DNA of 64,000 bases from NCBI GenBank assembly GCA_013397935.1, contig VZRN01006295.1, positions 2,674,855-2,738,854 on the forward strand. Reading direction: 5' to 3'. Position numbers and translations under genes: made by a program. Shown here in pieces: positions 27,201 through 39,019 of the stretch (positions are counted from its first letter, which is position 1; every line of letters starts with the position of its first letter). The notes beneath the pieces were generated by a model, which saw nothing but the letters and a program-made list of their open reading frames with translations, did not search any database and had not been told where the DNA came from. The stretch is from Dasyornis broadbenti. Taxonomy: Eukaryota > Chordata > Aves > Passeriformes > Dasyornithidae.

Positions 27201-27662
27201 TTTCAGTCATATTAGCAGTAATTTTCTCTGTGCATCTACATCCTTGCACTCCCTAAATTAGTGCAGTTGTCCCTGCAAAAATCTCATTCAGTCCTAGTTC
27301 CTGAGTTAGATGTTGACAGGTGAAGTGGGCAGTACACAATGTCCATCTATCCTTGTGTGGCTTTTGAGAGATTCTTTCACTTCTATTTTAGTGTCCTCGG
27401 AGTTGTCTTCTGCATGTTTCAGAGCACTTAAAAAGGAAAAATGTTAAGGACAAAACCCAAACACCATTCACAAAGGTGACACTGGTAGAAAATCCTGATT
27501 GCAGGGACCTAAAATATTTCTAGTTCTTTGCACAGGAGGACTAATTGTAGGCTAACACAGAAGTAAAACACCTGCGAATATGCAACACAGATGTTTATTG
27601 TCATCTATTAGATTAAAAAATGCACCATAGAATGTCTCATTTTCACTGGATAAAAATGTGAC

Positions 27663-28219
27663 TGTCATGGTTTAGAACCGGTATTCCTTAATTCAGTGCT
27701 CCCAGTAAAGTGAAAAACCATGAGCTGCTTACCTGTCCCCATCCCCTCCAGTGAGAGACAAACAGCAGAGATAAGAACAATTTACTGGAAACTGCAATGA
27801 GATAAGAAGACAGACAGTAACAGCAACAAAATTGATAACAAAGGGATACAGAACTGGCACAGAAAGAGGATGTCCTACAGGCAAAAATTGCTCACTGACC
27901 AGGACAGTGAACAAAACAGTGGACAGACTGTCCATGCCTACTCTTTTTCCCTAAAGCCCAAGACAGTGAAAAACAATGGGGAACAAACCCTCTGGTCAGG
28001 ACTGGCATTACCCCACTGCTCTGTTCACTGCTTGTTCCCCGGGAAAAGGAATGTCCCTCCTTCCAGGAAGCAAGAGAGTCTCTCTCCCCTGCCACCTGGC
28101 TATGACATATGGGTGGTATCCAATAGCAGAGTGTCTCGGCCACACCCACACAGCTCCAGGCTCTGCACCATCACAGCCACTGCAAAAAATTAACCCTGTC
28201 CTTGGCCAAAACTGGGACA
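27663..28219 (-). mobile_element. Solo LTR, avian ERVL-like, antisense to CTNND2
   Basis: About 557 bp starts TGTCATGGTTTAGAACC and ends CCAAAACTGGGACA, the TG...CA ends of an LTR. Read on the minus strand it begins TGTCCCAGTTTTGGCC, has GGGTTAATTTTTTGCAGTGG near the 5' end and ends AAACCATGACA, an organisation close to that of the LTR at 3490 but a different family. No retroviral coding region is beside it. The flanks (GTGAC left, TCTAC right) do not make a target-site duplication. Open frames within it are shadows. Confidence 0.75.
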
Positions 28220-29624
28220 TCTACAGAGGCAGAAGACACTAGAGAGTTAGTGTTCAAAGAATGCAAAATTAGGAAAGAGTTTGGGTGTCTGGGTTCTTAA
28301 AACTGGCATTTTAACTAAATCTCAATGCAGTTAAATTGAATTTAGTTTTTCTTTCTATTCCTGACCATTAGGTGCTTACACAATATTGCTGGTTCTTAGC
28401 ACTTGTCCAGTATTCGCAGAAGGTGATGGTATTTCTTTTTTGGGTTATGTGCACTCTGTGCCAAAATACATGTGTACATGTGTTAGTTTAATTTTTGATA
28501 GATATAAAAAAGGCAGTCAGTCACATACTTGTTGGTTTCTGCATGCTATCTTCAGAGGCTTCTGGTTTTTTACAGTATAATTGGTTCATGAAGTACTTTG
28601 ATGTAGGAATTCTTCACTTGTAAGAACCAAGTCATACGCTGGTTGTTTCCATCATTTATTATGGGTTTTAGTGTTAAAGGTCCTTGTTTCAGATAACATT
28701 ATTAAAACTTAAAATATCCTCTTGATTATGAAAAGCAGAATAATGGTCTTTTTCTGCAGCCTTTGCAAAGGAATTCTTGAGTTTTCTGATTAATATTGTA
28801 CCTTATATACCTGTAGTACCTCTCAAAAGACACTGTCTGGGACTGGCTGGAAGCACTGTCACTGTGTCTTAGGTTTCTGGTAATTTACGGGCTCTTATTT
28901 TTGGTTTTGGTTAAATAAGTCTCAGAAAAAATTCATTTGCAGCCCTACTTAGCAAGCAATATTTTTAAAAATCAAAATCTGCTGTTTTGTGCTTAGAACT
29001 GATGGGATTGAATTGCAGCAGTTTTGTAATACACAGTTACAAAATATTAAAAGGGTAACAAATTCTCATCATCTGAGATAAGTAAGGGAATAATCAATTT
29101 GCTGAGGGGCCTTATTATCATAATTCCATAAGGTAAGACTGTGATTCTGCTACTTAATATCTTGATGCGCTCAACTAAACAAAATAAAGAAATGTAGTTT
29201 TCCTCCCAAGGAAAGCCTGGAGAACCCTTAGAATCAGCTTCAAAGCCCCATTGATCTCTCCATGGCATCTCTATAAAATTACTTGAAATCTGGTATTACT
29301 GATACAATCTTCAGTGTTATTATGTTTTTCATTTTCCTTTTGCTTCCTCTTGTGGCTGTGTTATGCAAGAGTTTGTGTGAACATGAAAAAGATTCAATGA
29401 CTACCCCCTAGAGTTAGCAATTTTATATATTTGTATAATGTATAATACTTTGTAATGATAGATTGGACTTCAGGAATTGACCTAGGAAAGCATTAATATG
29501 CATTAGTGCTTAAATCCATGCTTTTTGTATAAATATGTAATATGAGTAGTGCAATTTGAAAGATCAGGGTAAGACAAAAGAAAACAGCATGTTGTTAGCA
29601 CTTACAATTGAAGGCCTTTATTTT

Positions 29625-29643
29625 TTGTTGTTGTTGTTGTTTG
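29625..29643. repeat. (TTG)n short tandem repeat
   Basis: Six TTG units follow a T run. Confidence 0.85.
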
Positions 29644-30124
29644 AAAAGGAACTAGATAATTGAGTATTTTAGATACAATCACTCGTACATTCCAGAATGA
29701 AGGTTTTAAGCAAACATAATCAGAGAAACACCTTTAAAGAGATAGTTTTGATAATTTTCAGTAGATTGTTGAGCCCTACCTTACAAAAAGAAATAGAAAT
29801 GAAACCTGCCTTGTTGCTGGTGATTTATAAACCTTGATTAATGTGCAGGGAAGTAGTCAACAATAAAATTCAAAGTTGCTTGTCTTTGTGGTCTCAGCTC
29901 TTAAGTAATTGCCAACAGTCTGAGATATATATACTATGACATTCATTTGGTCATTAGGTGATACTGTGCCAATTTACTTCTTTTTAGTCCACATAAACAT
30001 AGAAAATTAAGTTAACTGGGTAACTTAAGAAAATATGCTTAAAAAATAAAGTAATTTTTTCAGGCTGTAGGGAAGGCTTCAGTCTGCAAGTTCAATAAAG
30101 ACCAAATTTAATATTACTGGATCT

Positions 30125-31105
30125 ATTTGGCTTGGAGGGGGCCTCTAGAGGTCAAGCTGGTACAGTAACAGAAGGTTGCTTAGGACTTTGTCCAGCTGAT
30201 GGGATGGAGAGTCCTCAAACTCCCTCAGCAACCTGTTCTATTGTTTGACCACCATCATGGTAAAATTAGTCTTCCTTTTACAAGGTGGAATTTCCTGTGT
30301 TCCAGCACATCTTTCACTTCTTTTTCTTAGGCGGTGGAACTCTAAGACAATTTTGACCCCATCCTCTCCACGCTATTCCATTAAGCAGTTGTAAGCAATA
30401 GCAAGACCTCTCCGTAATCTTCCTTTAAGGCCCAGACAATGCAGTTCTTGTCTGCCAGGTGTTCCGGTCCCCCAACTGTCTTTGTGGTGCTCCATTGAAC
30501 TTGTTCCAGTATTTTGTACCGATCAGAAAAAAACTGGATGTGACACTCCAGAGGGGAGTCTAGATGCAGAATTGTTTGAGTGAGAGGAAGAATCATATCT
30601 GTGTTGGGTTGGCTAGACTCCGTTTAATACAGCCCAGGATGTCGCTGGCCTTCAGTGCTGCAAGGGTACATTCTGGACTCATGCTCAGCTTGTCTACCAG
30701 CACTTCTAGGTTTTAGAGGGTTTTTTATAAGACTTGCTTTCCAACCAGTTGACATCCATCTGTGTGCTGGTGGAGGGTCTTATTTAATCTTGAGTGCATT
30801 TGCCTTTGTTGAACTTTGCGTTTCCTGTTCAGGAATTCATCTCAATAGCAGTCCTGCCCTCCACTATAGAGACTACTCCTCCCAACATCACACTGTACAC
30901 AGCCTGTTTCTGTCCTGTCATTCAGGCTGTTAATGAAGGTGTGAAACAGTCTTGCCCCCAGTACCACCACCTGTGGGACACCACTTGTAACCACCTGCCA
31001 GTTGGATTTCGTACCAGCAAGGAAGGTCTTTTGTCCAGCAGTTTTCTGCTCACCGTAAAATCTACTTATCTGGTCAAAATCTCAATAAGGATGCTGTATG
31101 GAGTC
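30125..31105 (-). mobile_element. CR1 LINE, old antisense copy, about 1 kb
   Basis: In reverse complement it follows the CR1 3' region in order: GAGGGGGCCTCTAGAGGTCA near 30136, a CTCAGCAACCTGTTCTATTG motif, CATTGAACTTGTTCCAG with ACTGGATGTGACACTCCAGA, AATACAGCCCAGGATGTCGC near 30626, TTGTTGAACTTTGCGTTTCC, and CCCAGTACCACCACCTGTGG near 30957. These are the well-known complementary phrases of CR1 ORF2 and its 3' UTR. Many indels and stops show it is ancient. Confidence 0.85.
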
Positions 31106-31471
31106 AGAAATGGGTAAACTGACATGTTTGTTATTTCAAGCAATGTAAAGTAAACTCCTTAATTCCTAATTTAGAAATGGATAAACACAATTTAAATGTC
31201 TTGAACCTCAGTGACATCATTGCAGATTCTTAAGTTACTTCAGGACGAGTTTCACCAAGTTTTAAACCACAGTTTCAGTGTGACAGTGTCTAGGTTTCAG
31301 GGTCAAACCATCTTACTGTGGAATCAAGGCCATAATAGGATAATTGTAACTGAATTTGATTAAATAGGAAAGTTTGCTTTATTTAACAGAGGGAATTGTA
31401 ATAGTAGCTCAAAATGTTGCATTTTTAGTAAGACACTGTACTTGCAGATTTTAAAAGGGAAGTACTGTGGA

Positions 31472-31695
31472 GTGTCAGAGAATATCCTGATTTAGAAGAG
31501 ACTCACAAGAATCATCAAATTCCAGCTCCTGGCCCTACACAGCACCATCCCCAAGAGTCACACCATGTGCCTGAGAACATTGTCCAAACATTTCTTGAAT
31601 TCTGTCAGGCTTGGTGCTGTGACCACTTCCCTGGGGAGCCTGTTCCAGTGCCCAAACACCCTCTGGGTGAAGACCCTTTTCCTAACATTTAACTT
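31472..31695 (-). mobile_element. CR1 LINE 3' end of another subfamily, antisense
   Basis: GTGTCAGAGAATATCCTGAT, CAAATTCCAGCTCCTGGCCC, CACCATGTGCCTGAGAACAT, CAGGCTTGGTGCTGTGACCA and GGAGCCTGTTCCAGTGCCCA are near-consensus for a CR1 3' end in reverse complement. It is better preserved than its neighbour at 30125, and so is a separate, younger insertion. Confidence 0.88.
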
Positions 31696-32070
31696 TGTCT
31701 TTGAAATTTTTTACATTCAAATCAGTGGAAATACATGTAGTTTCTCTAATGTTCAACAGTGATATCTGTTATTGAATTAATCACATGTAGACTAATATAT
31801 TCTGATCTGATACTTCATATCATTGAATTGATAATTCAATTGTATAGCAATAACTTGAATTTTAAATTATTTCAGACACGGAGAAAATGGTTGTAAGAAG
31901 TGTAATCAAAACACTCATATGCATAAAGGCATTTTTATTCTCTCCTTTAAAATAACTTACTTCAGATTCACCTCTGAATATCATCTGCAAAAGTATCTGC
32001 ATATCAAATTGATGTAGAGTGTCTTTAACTTAATCTTTATTTATATTATTATGAGCACACTACAACACTA

Positions 32071-32114
32071 CACACACACACACACACACATGTATATATA
32101 ATGTGTGTGTGTGT
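32071..32114. repeat. (CA)n - (TA)n - (TG)n inverted microsatellite
   Basis: Ten CA units (32071-32090), a TGTATATATAA spacer and about six TG units (32102-32114) are mutually complementary and could fold into a hairpin. Confidence 0.9.
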
Positions 32115-34039
32115 TTATGTATTTAGGTAGGTTTTATTGCAGCCTTTTACCTGCACCAAAGAGGAGGAGAGGCTGTGCTGAGGAGTATACATGCATATAG
32201 AAGATTACTCCCTTAATGTAAAACACACATTGTATTATGGCATACAATTGCAACAACTAAAAGAAAATCTTGTTGCTGTCAGCTTAATCTTGTTCTCATG
32301 GAAGCTGGAAGGAATTTTTCCATCAAGTTCCTGAGAAGCAGGATTCAACTCAGAGTAACAAAGCAGCATTATTAAGATAGAGTGAGTAGGCTGCACAGGT
32401 ACTAATCACCATAACAATGCCAAGCAATGGTAAGGTCTACTTTAAATCAATTAATTAAGTAAGAGAGTAAAGTGAAAGTACAAGTGGTTCTCACCATGTT
32501 AATAACATCTGGGTAAAATTCTTAGATGCCTGATGGTAAATTAAGAACTGAATTTCTGTTTTCAGTCATGACATAGACTTTAAATGTACTGTTTTAAAGA
32601 ACTAATGGTTTATTATGAAAAACAGAGTTGGATGCCAATTAATTCACTTTGGTCCTTTGAAAATGTTGCTCTTACCCATTAAGTATATTTAATAGAAATA
32701 AATTCATGTTAAATGTATTATATAATACAGTTTATTTTTTAATAGTGGAATTTCTATTTTCACTCTTTAAATTATAGGTTCTCAGCTGATTGAGTTAGCA
32801 TATTTAGGAAACTGCAGTTCCCTAACCTAAGACATGGTAATTCACCATGAGGCAGTCAGTGACACAATATCCTCCTGCTTCTTGGTTCTATCCAGCCCAC
32901 CATTACCATGATCTACATTGAATCAGCACTCCCTGACTTAAGAGTCAAAATGAGTTGGGGGAGCAAAAAGCTTCCTGTGTCCTTTTACAGACAAACTGCT
33001 GTTAAACAGAACAAACGCAGATGAGTCACGTGAGCAGCTGACCTGAGAGGTGAAAAACTCTCACTTGCCCCAGTAGTGCTTATGAGGCTCAAAATGACAA
33101 ATTTTCGCACTTGCATGCTGGAGGTCTGCCCACAGCCTGAAAGTTGTTTTATTTTGTTAGAATCCAGCTGCCATGAATCCTATCTTAGTATTATTGCACC
33201 ACTGTAAACTGTTGCTTTACTAAAAACACGCCCTCCCCCTTCTTTCCTCCCTCCCACAAAAACAAAACAACCAGTTTTGGCAATTCCTTCATGCCTTACT
33301 AGAAAATTAGAATAGCAAAACAGATAAGCTGTGTTTCTTGGACAGACAAAAGCAGGCTCCTTTGGAATATAATGATAGCAGATAGGCTGGCAAGCTGGCA
33401 TGTATAATTTCCCTATATTGGTATTAAATCTTTAGCAGCTAAAGGTGTTATCCTGTGCTGTACAATTCTGTACCACAATGTCGAAATCAAGCCCCAAAGA
33501 AAAGACCGTGTCTCCTTCTCTCTTGTGAGCCACTAACAATCTGAGATACCAAGTACATCACAAGCAAAGCCTTTGAGACGGGGGTTCTGAGGATGGATTT
33601 TTGTGCATTATCCAGTGTAGTTAAATCCATTCTTCTGCCTTGGGATTGAATATGGATATGCATTATACTGAAGAGCTCAGCCTCTTCCTAGGGAGACTGA
33701 AATTCACCTTATTCAGTTGTAGCCCTGTTCAAGCATCTTTCATTCACTAGGACTTTTCTGATAAGCTGTGCTCAGCTTACAGAAACTTCAAAGCTGAGGC
33801 AAAGTTATTTAAAAGAGAGAAAGAAAAGAACTGCACCTCTAGTTCAATCTTCAAACAACACAAAAATCGATTAAGAGTCAGAGATTAGCTTCATTGTAAC
33901 CCTTCCCACATTGTTATGAAAATAAATGTTGTCTCTTTCCTTCCCCATTTTGTTCTAAAATCTACTTAAAACTTATGAGATCACTAACTGTTAGTCTGGC
34001 AATATTAATAACAAGCTGCAGTTTGGAGCCCTGTGGCTA

Positions 34040-34069
34040 GACATTGTAGACATTGTAGTAGACATTGTA
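34040..34069. repeat. Three direct copies of GACATTGTA
   Basis: Copies lie at 34040-34048, 34049-34057 and 34061-34069, a very local tandem duplication. Confidence 0.85.
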
Positions 34070-35030
34070 GAGTTGCCACTAAAGTAAGCAAAGTAAGAGA
34101 ATGATATTATTTATAAAGAAAACATTTAAAAAAAAAAATCACATTTTGAAGCTGGAAGAGTTCATTTGCTTGAGTCATTCCTAAGGAGAAAAACACTAAG
34201 TATTAGCTGGCTTCTTGAGTTGGGCATTGGCCTATCCTGCCTTGGTTTCTGAAACTGTGAATGAATAATCACATGTGGCTTCATCATTATCAGGGGCAGT
34301 TAGTGTGCAGAAATTGCCTAGACATCACCCACTAAAAGGAATTCTAAAAAGCACATCATTATTACAGAATTGATGGCAGAAGCAGTGGTACAAATTTGAA
34401 AGTTAAGAAGGTGTGAGCTTTTTAACTGGTCCTGGGGCAGAGGCTAGATTAGATTGCAGTGGGAACCCAGGAGGAAGTGTCTAAGGTGAGCTGTTCACAC
34501 ACTTACCTTCCTGGAAAGAGAAGTGCTTTTAAGTATTGGCCCATCAGTGTGTGCATAATTCTTGCAGGATAGGTAAGTCAGAGCTGGCATTTGGCCATCT
34601 GGCCATGGCAGCAGCTGACCCAGGAGCCAGAATTGCCAAGTCACCCTGAAGGCTGTGAACAAAGAGGAGAGAATGTTCCCTGGATTATGAAGAGGAGTGG
34701 AGGAGGATAAGATGTTTCAGCTTTCTACTTGGTCTGATTCTGAAAGAAAGGGAGCAGACAACAGCGAGTAAGAAAAGGATGGTGGTCAAATATACTCAAA
34801 GAATTGTGCAATTAGAAAATGTAAGGAAAAGATTCAAGACCTGGATCTGGTGACTCAGATTATGAATTTGCCATTTTTCATCTAGGTATTTTTCTTGGAC
34901 CTCTTTTTCTCCCTTTCTTCCAAATACGATGAAATTAAGCAGTTCATTCCTTTTGCAAGATCATATTACCCTATCTTTCAACAAGTATTGCACTTATTCA
35001 CAAGCTAAAAGGGTGCTTCATCTAAGGAGT

Positions 35031-35871
35031 ATATTTCCAGGGCCCTGAACCACAGAGACCTCAAGCAAAAGTCTCAAGTCATTATGATCCTGAAGAAGAT
35101 GCAGAGTATTGTCAAAAGCAACTATCGTATTTTGACTGCAGGAGTTTTGAAAGAAAGGTCTGTATGCGGGTTCCTGCCAGCCATCATGCTGAGCCCACTA
35201 AACCAATACATTTGCAGAATCAGGTGAAATTCACCAGTTATTCTAAGGGGAAACCAACTAATGCTGATAGGCCTGTTGGTTAAAAGCACTAGGAACCAAT
35301 CCTTCACGTTATAGCTACACTTGTTACTCCTTCAAAATACAGTGCACACAACCTCAGTCAGTTGATAGTCCTGTCCCATCTCTTCCAATACATCACAAAC
35401 CTCCACTTTCTGAAGTTAACTCTGTGCCTGACCCTCCTCCACCTCAGAATAAGCCAGCAATTTTCAGATCCTGTAGAGAGGACATGGTGCGGTTCACTTT
35501 TTATCCTCAGAAACCCTCCCTGACAAAGGCCCTGTTAAAGGAACTAACGGATTGAGAAAACACTCCTCCTTACAACTGCTTTACAATAAAACCTTACCTA
35601 GTGCTGCAAGGCCCTTTGAGCACAACTTTGGAAATCCTAAACCCGAACACAATCTCTTGACAAATGGAGCTCAACATAAATCACAGTTGCCATCAAAATC
35701 TTCCAATTCTTGCCAACCAGTTTCAAATCACACAGCTCATTGCAGCTTCCCAAGTTCAACAGTGGAATGGATACAATACCTTCAGTGTAGAGGTTCAACA
35801 AGCCTAAATATCAACCAAATAATGTTAATGCTGTTGCTAAAGCCATTCCTAGAAGCCCTGCTTTTTCTGCC
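35031..35871 (+). pseudogene. Decayed TJP1 (ZO-1) coding fragment
   Basis: Translated piecewise, this stretch follows the C-terminal proline-rich region of tight-junction protein ZO-1 in order. HYDPEEDAEYCQKQLSYFD begins at 35080 (ZO-1: HYDPEEDEEYYRKQLSYFD), then SYSKGKP, EPI near 35293, PDPPPPQNKPAIFR near 35430, FYPQK, PYNCFTIKPY, SAARPFEHNFGNPKPEHNLL near 35600, and KPKYQPNNVNAVAKAIPRSP up to 35868. The reading frame changes at least twice (position mod 3 of 1, then 0, then 2), with in-frame stops at 35281 and 35290 where ZO-1 has FGEKRYEPI. The ZU5 domain that should follow is missing, as is everything upstream of about ZO-1 LYRIPEPQ. It is therefore a noncoding partial copy, truncated at both ends. 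No poly-A tail or target-site duplication is obvious. It may be a processed copy or a duplicated single exon. A 123-codon open frame at 35552-35923 is part of this relic, not a gene. Confidence 0.85.
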
Positions 35872-36039
35872 TTCTCTTGGTGACCTGCAACCTCTGCCAC
35901 ATATGTATTATTCATTAAGATAATGAGTAAGAACAGTGCCGCTGCAGTACAGTACCATAGAGAACACAGCATTGTACCTTGTTTGAAGAGGTATAATTAG
36001 AGTAGTTGAATATGTAATTGAAGCTGAGATAGCAGTCAG

Positions 36040-36165
36040 TTTGGTCTGTCTTCCTAGCTACTCTTGTCGCTTTCATTTGGACTCTTTCTGGTTCATCCAT
36101 GTCTTTCCTGAAGTCCACCATTCAGACTAGGTGTGGTATTTCTCCATAAGCCCTGCACAGAGGAA
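36040..36165 (-). mobile_element. Ancient CR1-like fragment, antisense
   Basis: TTTCATTTGGACTCTTTCTG, TTCATCCATGTCTTTCCTGA and CAGACTAGGTGTGGTATTTC parallel the CR1 complementary phrases for this part of ORF2, with strong divergence. It lies about 170 bp after the TJP1-derived fragment. Confidence 0.6.
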
Positions 36166-37059
36166 TGTATTACCTGTATGCTCTGCCAGGAGCAGTTGTT
36201 AATACACTCCTGAATAGCTGTCTTTGTCATAGTAACCCATCTTGTAACAGTTGCCTATCTTGTGGTCTTCTCTGGCTGCCTGATTCATTCCTTCAGAATT
36301 GCTTCTTAGTAGGTTGTTCTTCATTCTGTATTTCTGCAGATAATCATCTCCTGCCTCTGTATAATACTACTATGCATTTGACTTTAATGAAGTCCATCTT
36401 CCAAAATCAAGATAACTGAAATCTAAACCAGTCCTCAGACATTTTTCAGCCTCTGTCCTTCTCTCCATCACCATCCATACAACTGACTGTGACACAGGAT
36501 GGATATAGAGATTGTCTACAGAACGCAATTCATACATTTTCTACAGAATTCTTTTGATAAATGCTTATATTTCAATGATGAACCATTAGTACCTGTTCCG
36601 AGTAGCACCATCTAAACATTTTTTCATCCTATTTGCACCAGTTCCATCTTAATTTCCATTCCTGTTCTGTCAATAAATACATATTTTCTCCTCTGTATTA
36701 GTTAATCTTTCCTCTTGCATACTCTTGCTGCCTTCATATCTCAGAATATATTCATATCTAAAAGAATGTAGTCCATTGTGATCTTTATGTAATTACAATT
36801 CTGGTTAAAATTTGTACTGTGAGAAGAGGCTAAGCACATGTGCACACATGAAGAGACACATTCATCATATTTAAATGTTTCTTCCATTATGAATAATAGT
36901 CTTTTTGACAGGAGAGCAGCAAAGGGACTATATGGGCCATCTAGTGTATTATGCCAACCATATGAGATACAATACATGTATTTTTTTTAACAGTTTTCTA
37001 TTTATCTGCAGTTGTCTTCTTATGGTTTTGCATTGCATTGGTTTTGCTTTTGTTTTGGG

Positions 37060-37122
37060 CAGGGAGGTTAGGCAAGGCAAACTACAGATGTTCTTTCCAA
37101 CCTCAGTTATTCTGATTCTACA
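37060..37122 (+). mobile_element. CR1 LINE 3' end fragment, sense
   Basis: GGGAGGTTAGGCAAGGCAAA, then TTCTTTCCAACCTCAGTTAT and TCTGATTCTAC match the last part of CR1 in sense orientation, including the terminal ATTCTATG-like unit. Confidence 0.6.
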
Positions 37123-37734
37123 TGTAATTATGAAATTTACTTTATATTAATAAAAACACTTTTTCATGTGTATCTCTGTGAAGTCAAGTACTTCTGTGAA
37201 TTATAAGGACAGCATTATCAGTCAGTCTCTGAAAGGAAAAATAATTCTAGGACAAAGAGAACTTGAACATAACAGACAGATTTATCTACTTCAATTTGCT
37301 TTCAGAAGAGGATTTTATAGCTCAAAAGTGGGCCAGGTTCCAGGATATTCTTCAGAATATTTACTTTTAATGTTTGAAGTAAATATGTACTAAGGATATA
37401 TTTCAGACATTTTCAAAGATAAGAATATGCATGTCAATAAATCTGGAAGCTAAGAGCTACCCAATAGAATATCTCATAATTGGTAAGAGAGTGCTTTATA
37501 TTAATGATCTTTAAAGAATCTTTTCAGTATGGTTTGTCTGCTATAAATTTCATACAACATGACTGTAAATGTGTTTTTTATTGCTGTTTATATTAGATAA
37601 GGAGCTCATGTTTAAAGGAACGCATGTCTGCACAGTATTGCTGTTAACTGTGTCTCACTCAAAAGCTGATATGCCAATACTCATATTCTCCTTCCCTCAT
37701 GTTTTTTCACAAAAGCTTCATTTATCTGAGAGGA

Positions 37735-37764
37735 TTTTTTTTTTTTTTTTTTTTTTTTTTAGGN
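37735..37764. repeat. 26-base poly-T ending at an ambiguous base
   Basis: T runs from 37735 to 37760, followed by AGG and one N at 37764. The N suggests that sequencing or assembly was unsure at the homopolymer. No retrocopied sequence is recognised on the far side. Confidence 0.85.
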
Positions 37765-38189
37765 GGAGCAGTACTATGATATTTAAGATCCATTTAGTTT
37801 AGTAGTGCTATATATCTAAGAGTACTTAACATAATTGTTAAAGGGAAGACCACTGCCACTTGCTAGTGCATTGCTTCATATCCATCACTATCCCCCATTT
37901 GCTTTACACTGAATTTGATTCATAGGCAGGAATTTTAATTGCGTGTTTCTGCTAAATCAAGCTGGGAACCAGCTTGAGCTGCAGGAAAAGCAGGGCTAAC
38001 AGGAGTAAAATCTTTCATTTTCTTGCATAATGAAGACTAATGTTTGTTTGAGACAGTGATAGATGAAGCCTTACCTCATTGCCCCTGCTCAGCTTTATGA
38101 GAGCAAAATCATGCCAAAAACCTGTGGTTTCTCTTTTGACAATTATAAATATTTCTTTGGTCTTGGGTTTTGTTACTGGCTCAGAATTT

Positions 38190-38945
38190 CTGTTTGTGCT
38201 GTTGGGGTCAAGGCTTAGAGTTTGGGATTGGGGTAGCTGGTGGGGGAGAGGTAGAGTCTAGGAGTCAGGCTTAGGGTCAGAGTTAGTGTATAAAGGCTTA
38301 GCAAGCATGGTCTAACACCCAAAGCCCATTTACAGCCACAAAACCAATCCTTGCTTGCCAGCTCAGCTCTCTCACATCCTTCATGTGAGCATCACATGCG
38401 AGCCTCCAGGTCCTGCCTCGTCGAGTGCTGAGGCGTGAGGACCCCCTAGGGGTCCAGCTGAAGCATTCTGTCCACCTGGACCTCTGGCCGTGTCCTACCT
38501 CCCAGGCACAGGCACCTGAGAGCTGGGGTCAGAAGAGGGGCTGATTGTGCAGGGTCAAGAAGGAGTATTTAGGCTTAGGGAATCTGCATAGGGATAGGGT
38601 TAGGGTGTTGAGCCTGCCTTTTGGGGAGAGGGATTAGGCTTGGGAGTTAGAGAAGGGCTTTCGGTCAGCGTTTGGCATTCCATGAAGAGTTTTTGGTAAG
38701 CAATCGGGGTATAGGTTGGGGGTGGGAGTCACAGTGAGGGCTAGGATTAGGGTTAGGGACAGCAGATTAGGGCTGCCTTCGTAACAAGGATTTAGGGAGG
38801 GGATAAGATAAAGGGTTTCAGGTTTGGTCTTTGGCTTTGCAATGGAGCTTGGGGTTAGGGATTAAAGAAGGGTGCTGGGGTAATGTTTAGCTGTCAGGGC
38901 TTAGTGTTAGTGGCCAGAGTTTGGTAAGGGCTTAAACAGTAAGGT
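38190..38945 (+). repeat. Telomere-like degenerate GGGTTA-rich block
   Basis: The + strand is strongly G/T-biased and studded with GGGTTAGG variants: GGATAGGGTTAGGGTG at about 38592, GGATTAGGGTTAGGGAC at about 38744, AGATTAGGGCTG, GGGGTTAGGGATT near 38851, and many CTTAGGG and TTTAGGG variants. A C-rich, ordinary-looking patch lies inside at about 38310-38530. It resembles a decayed interstitial telomeric array or a related minisatellite; no open frame is supported. Confidence 0.65.
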
Positions 38946-39019
38946 CTTGCATTTGCTGTACTCACTACATTGCTGTCACTTTCATTGTCAAGACAAATCC
39001 AAAAAAATCCATGAGTCGG

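Noticed and set aside
27870..28193. Several overlapping open frames of about 60-107 codons on both strands
   Set aside because: They lie inside the solo LTR, which does not encode protein.
35552..35923. 123-codon open frame on the plus strand
   Set aside because: It starts inside the TJP1-derived relic, which has frameshifts before it, and runs past the end of homology; there is no sign of an independent gene.
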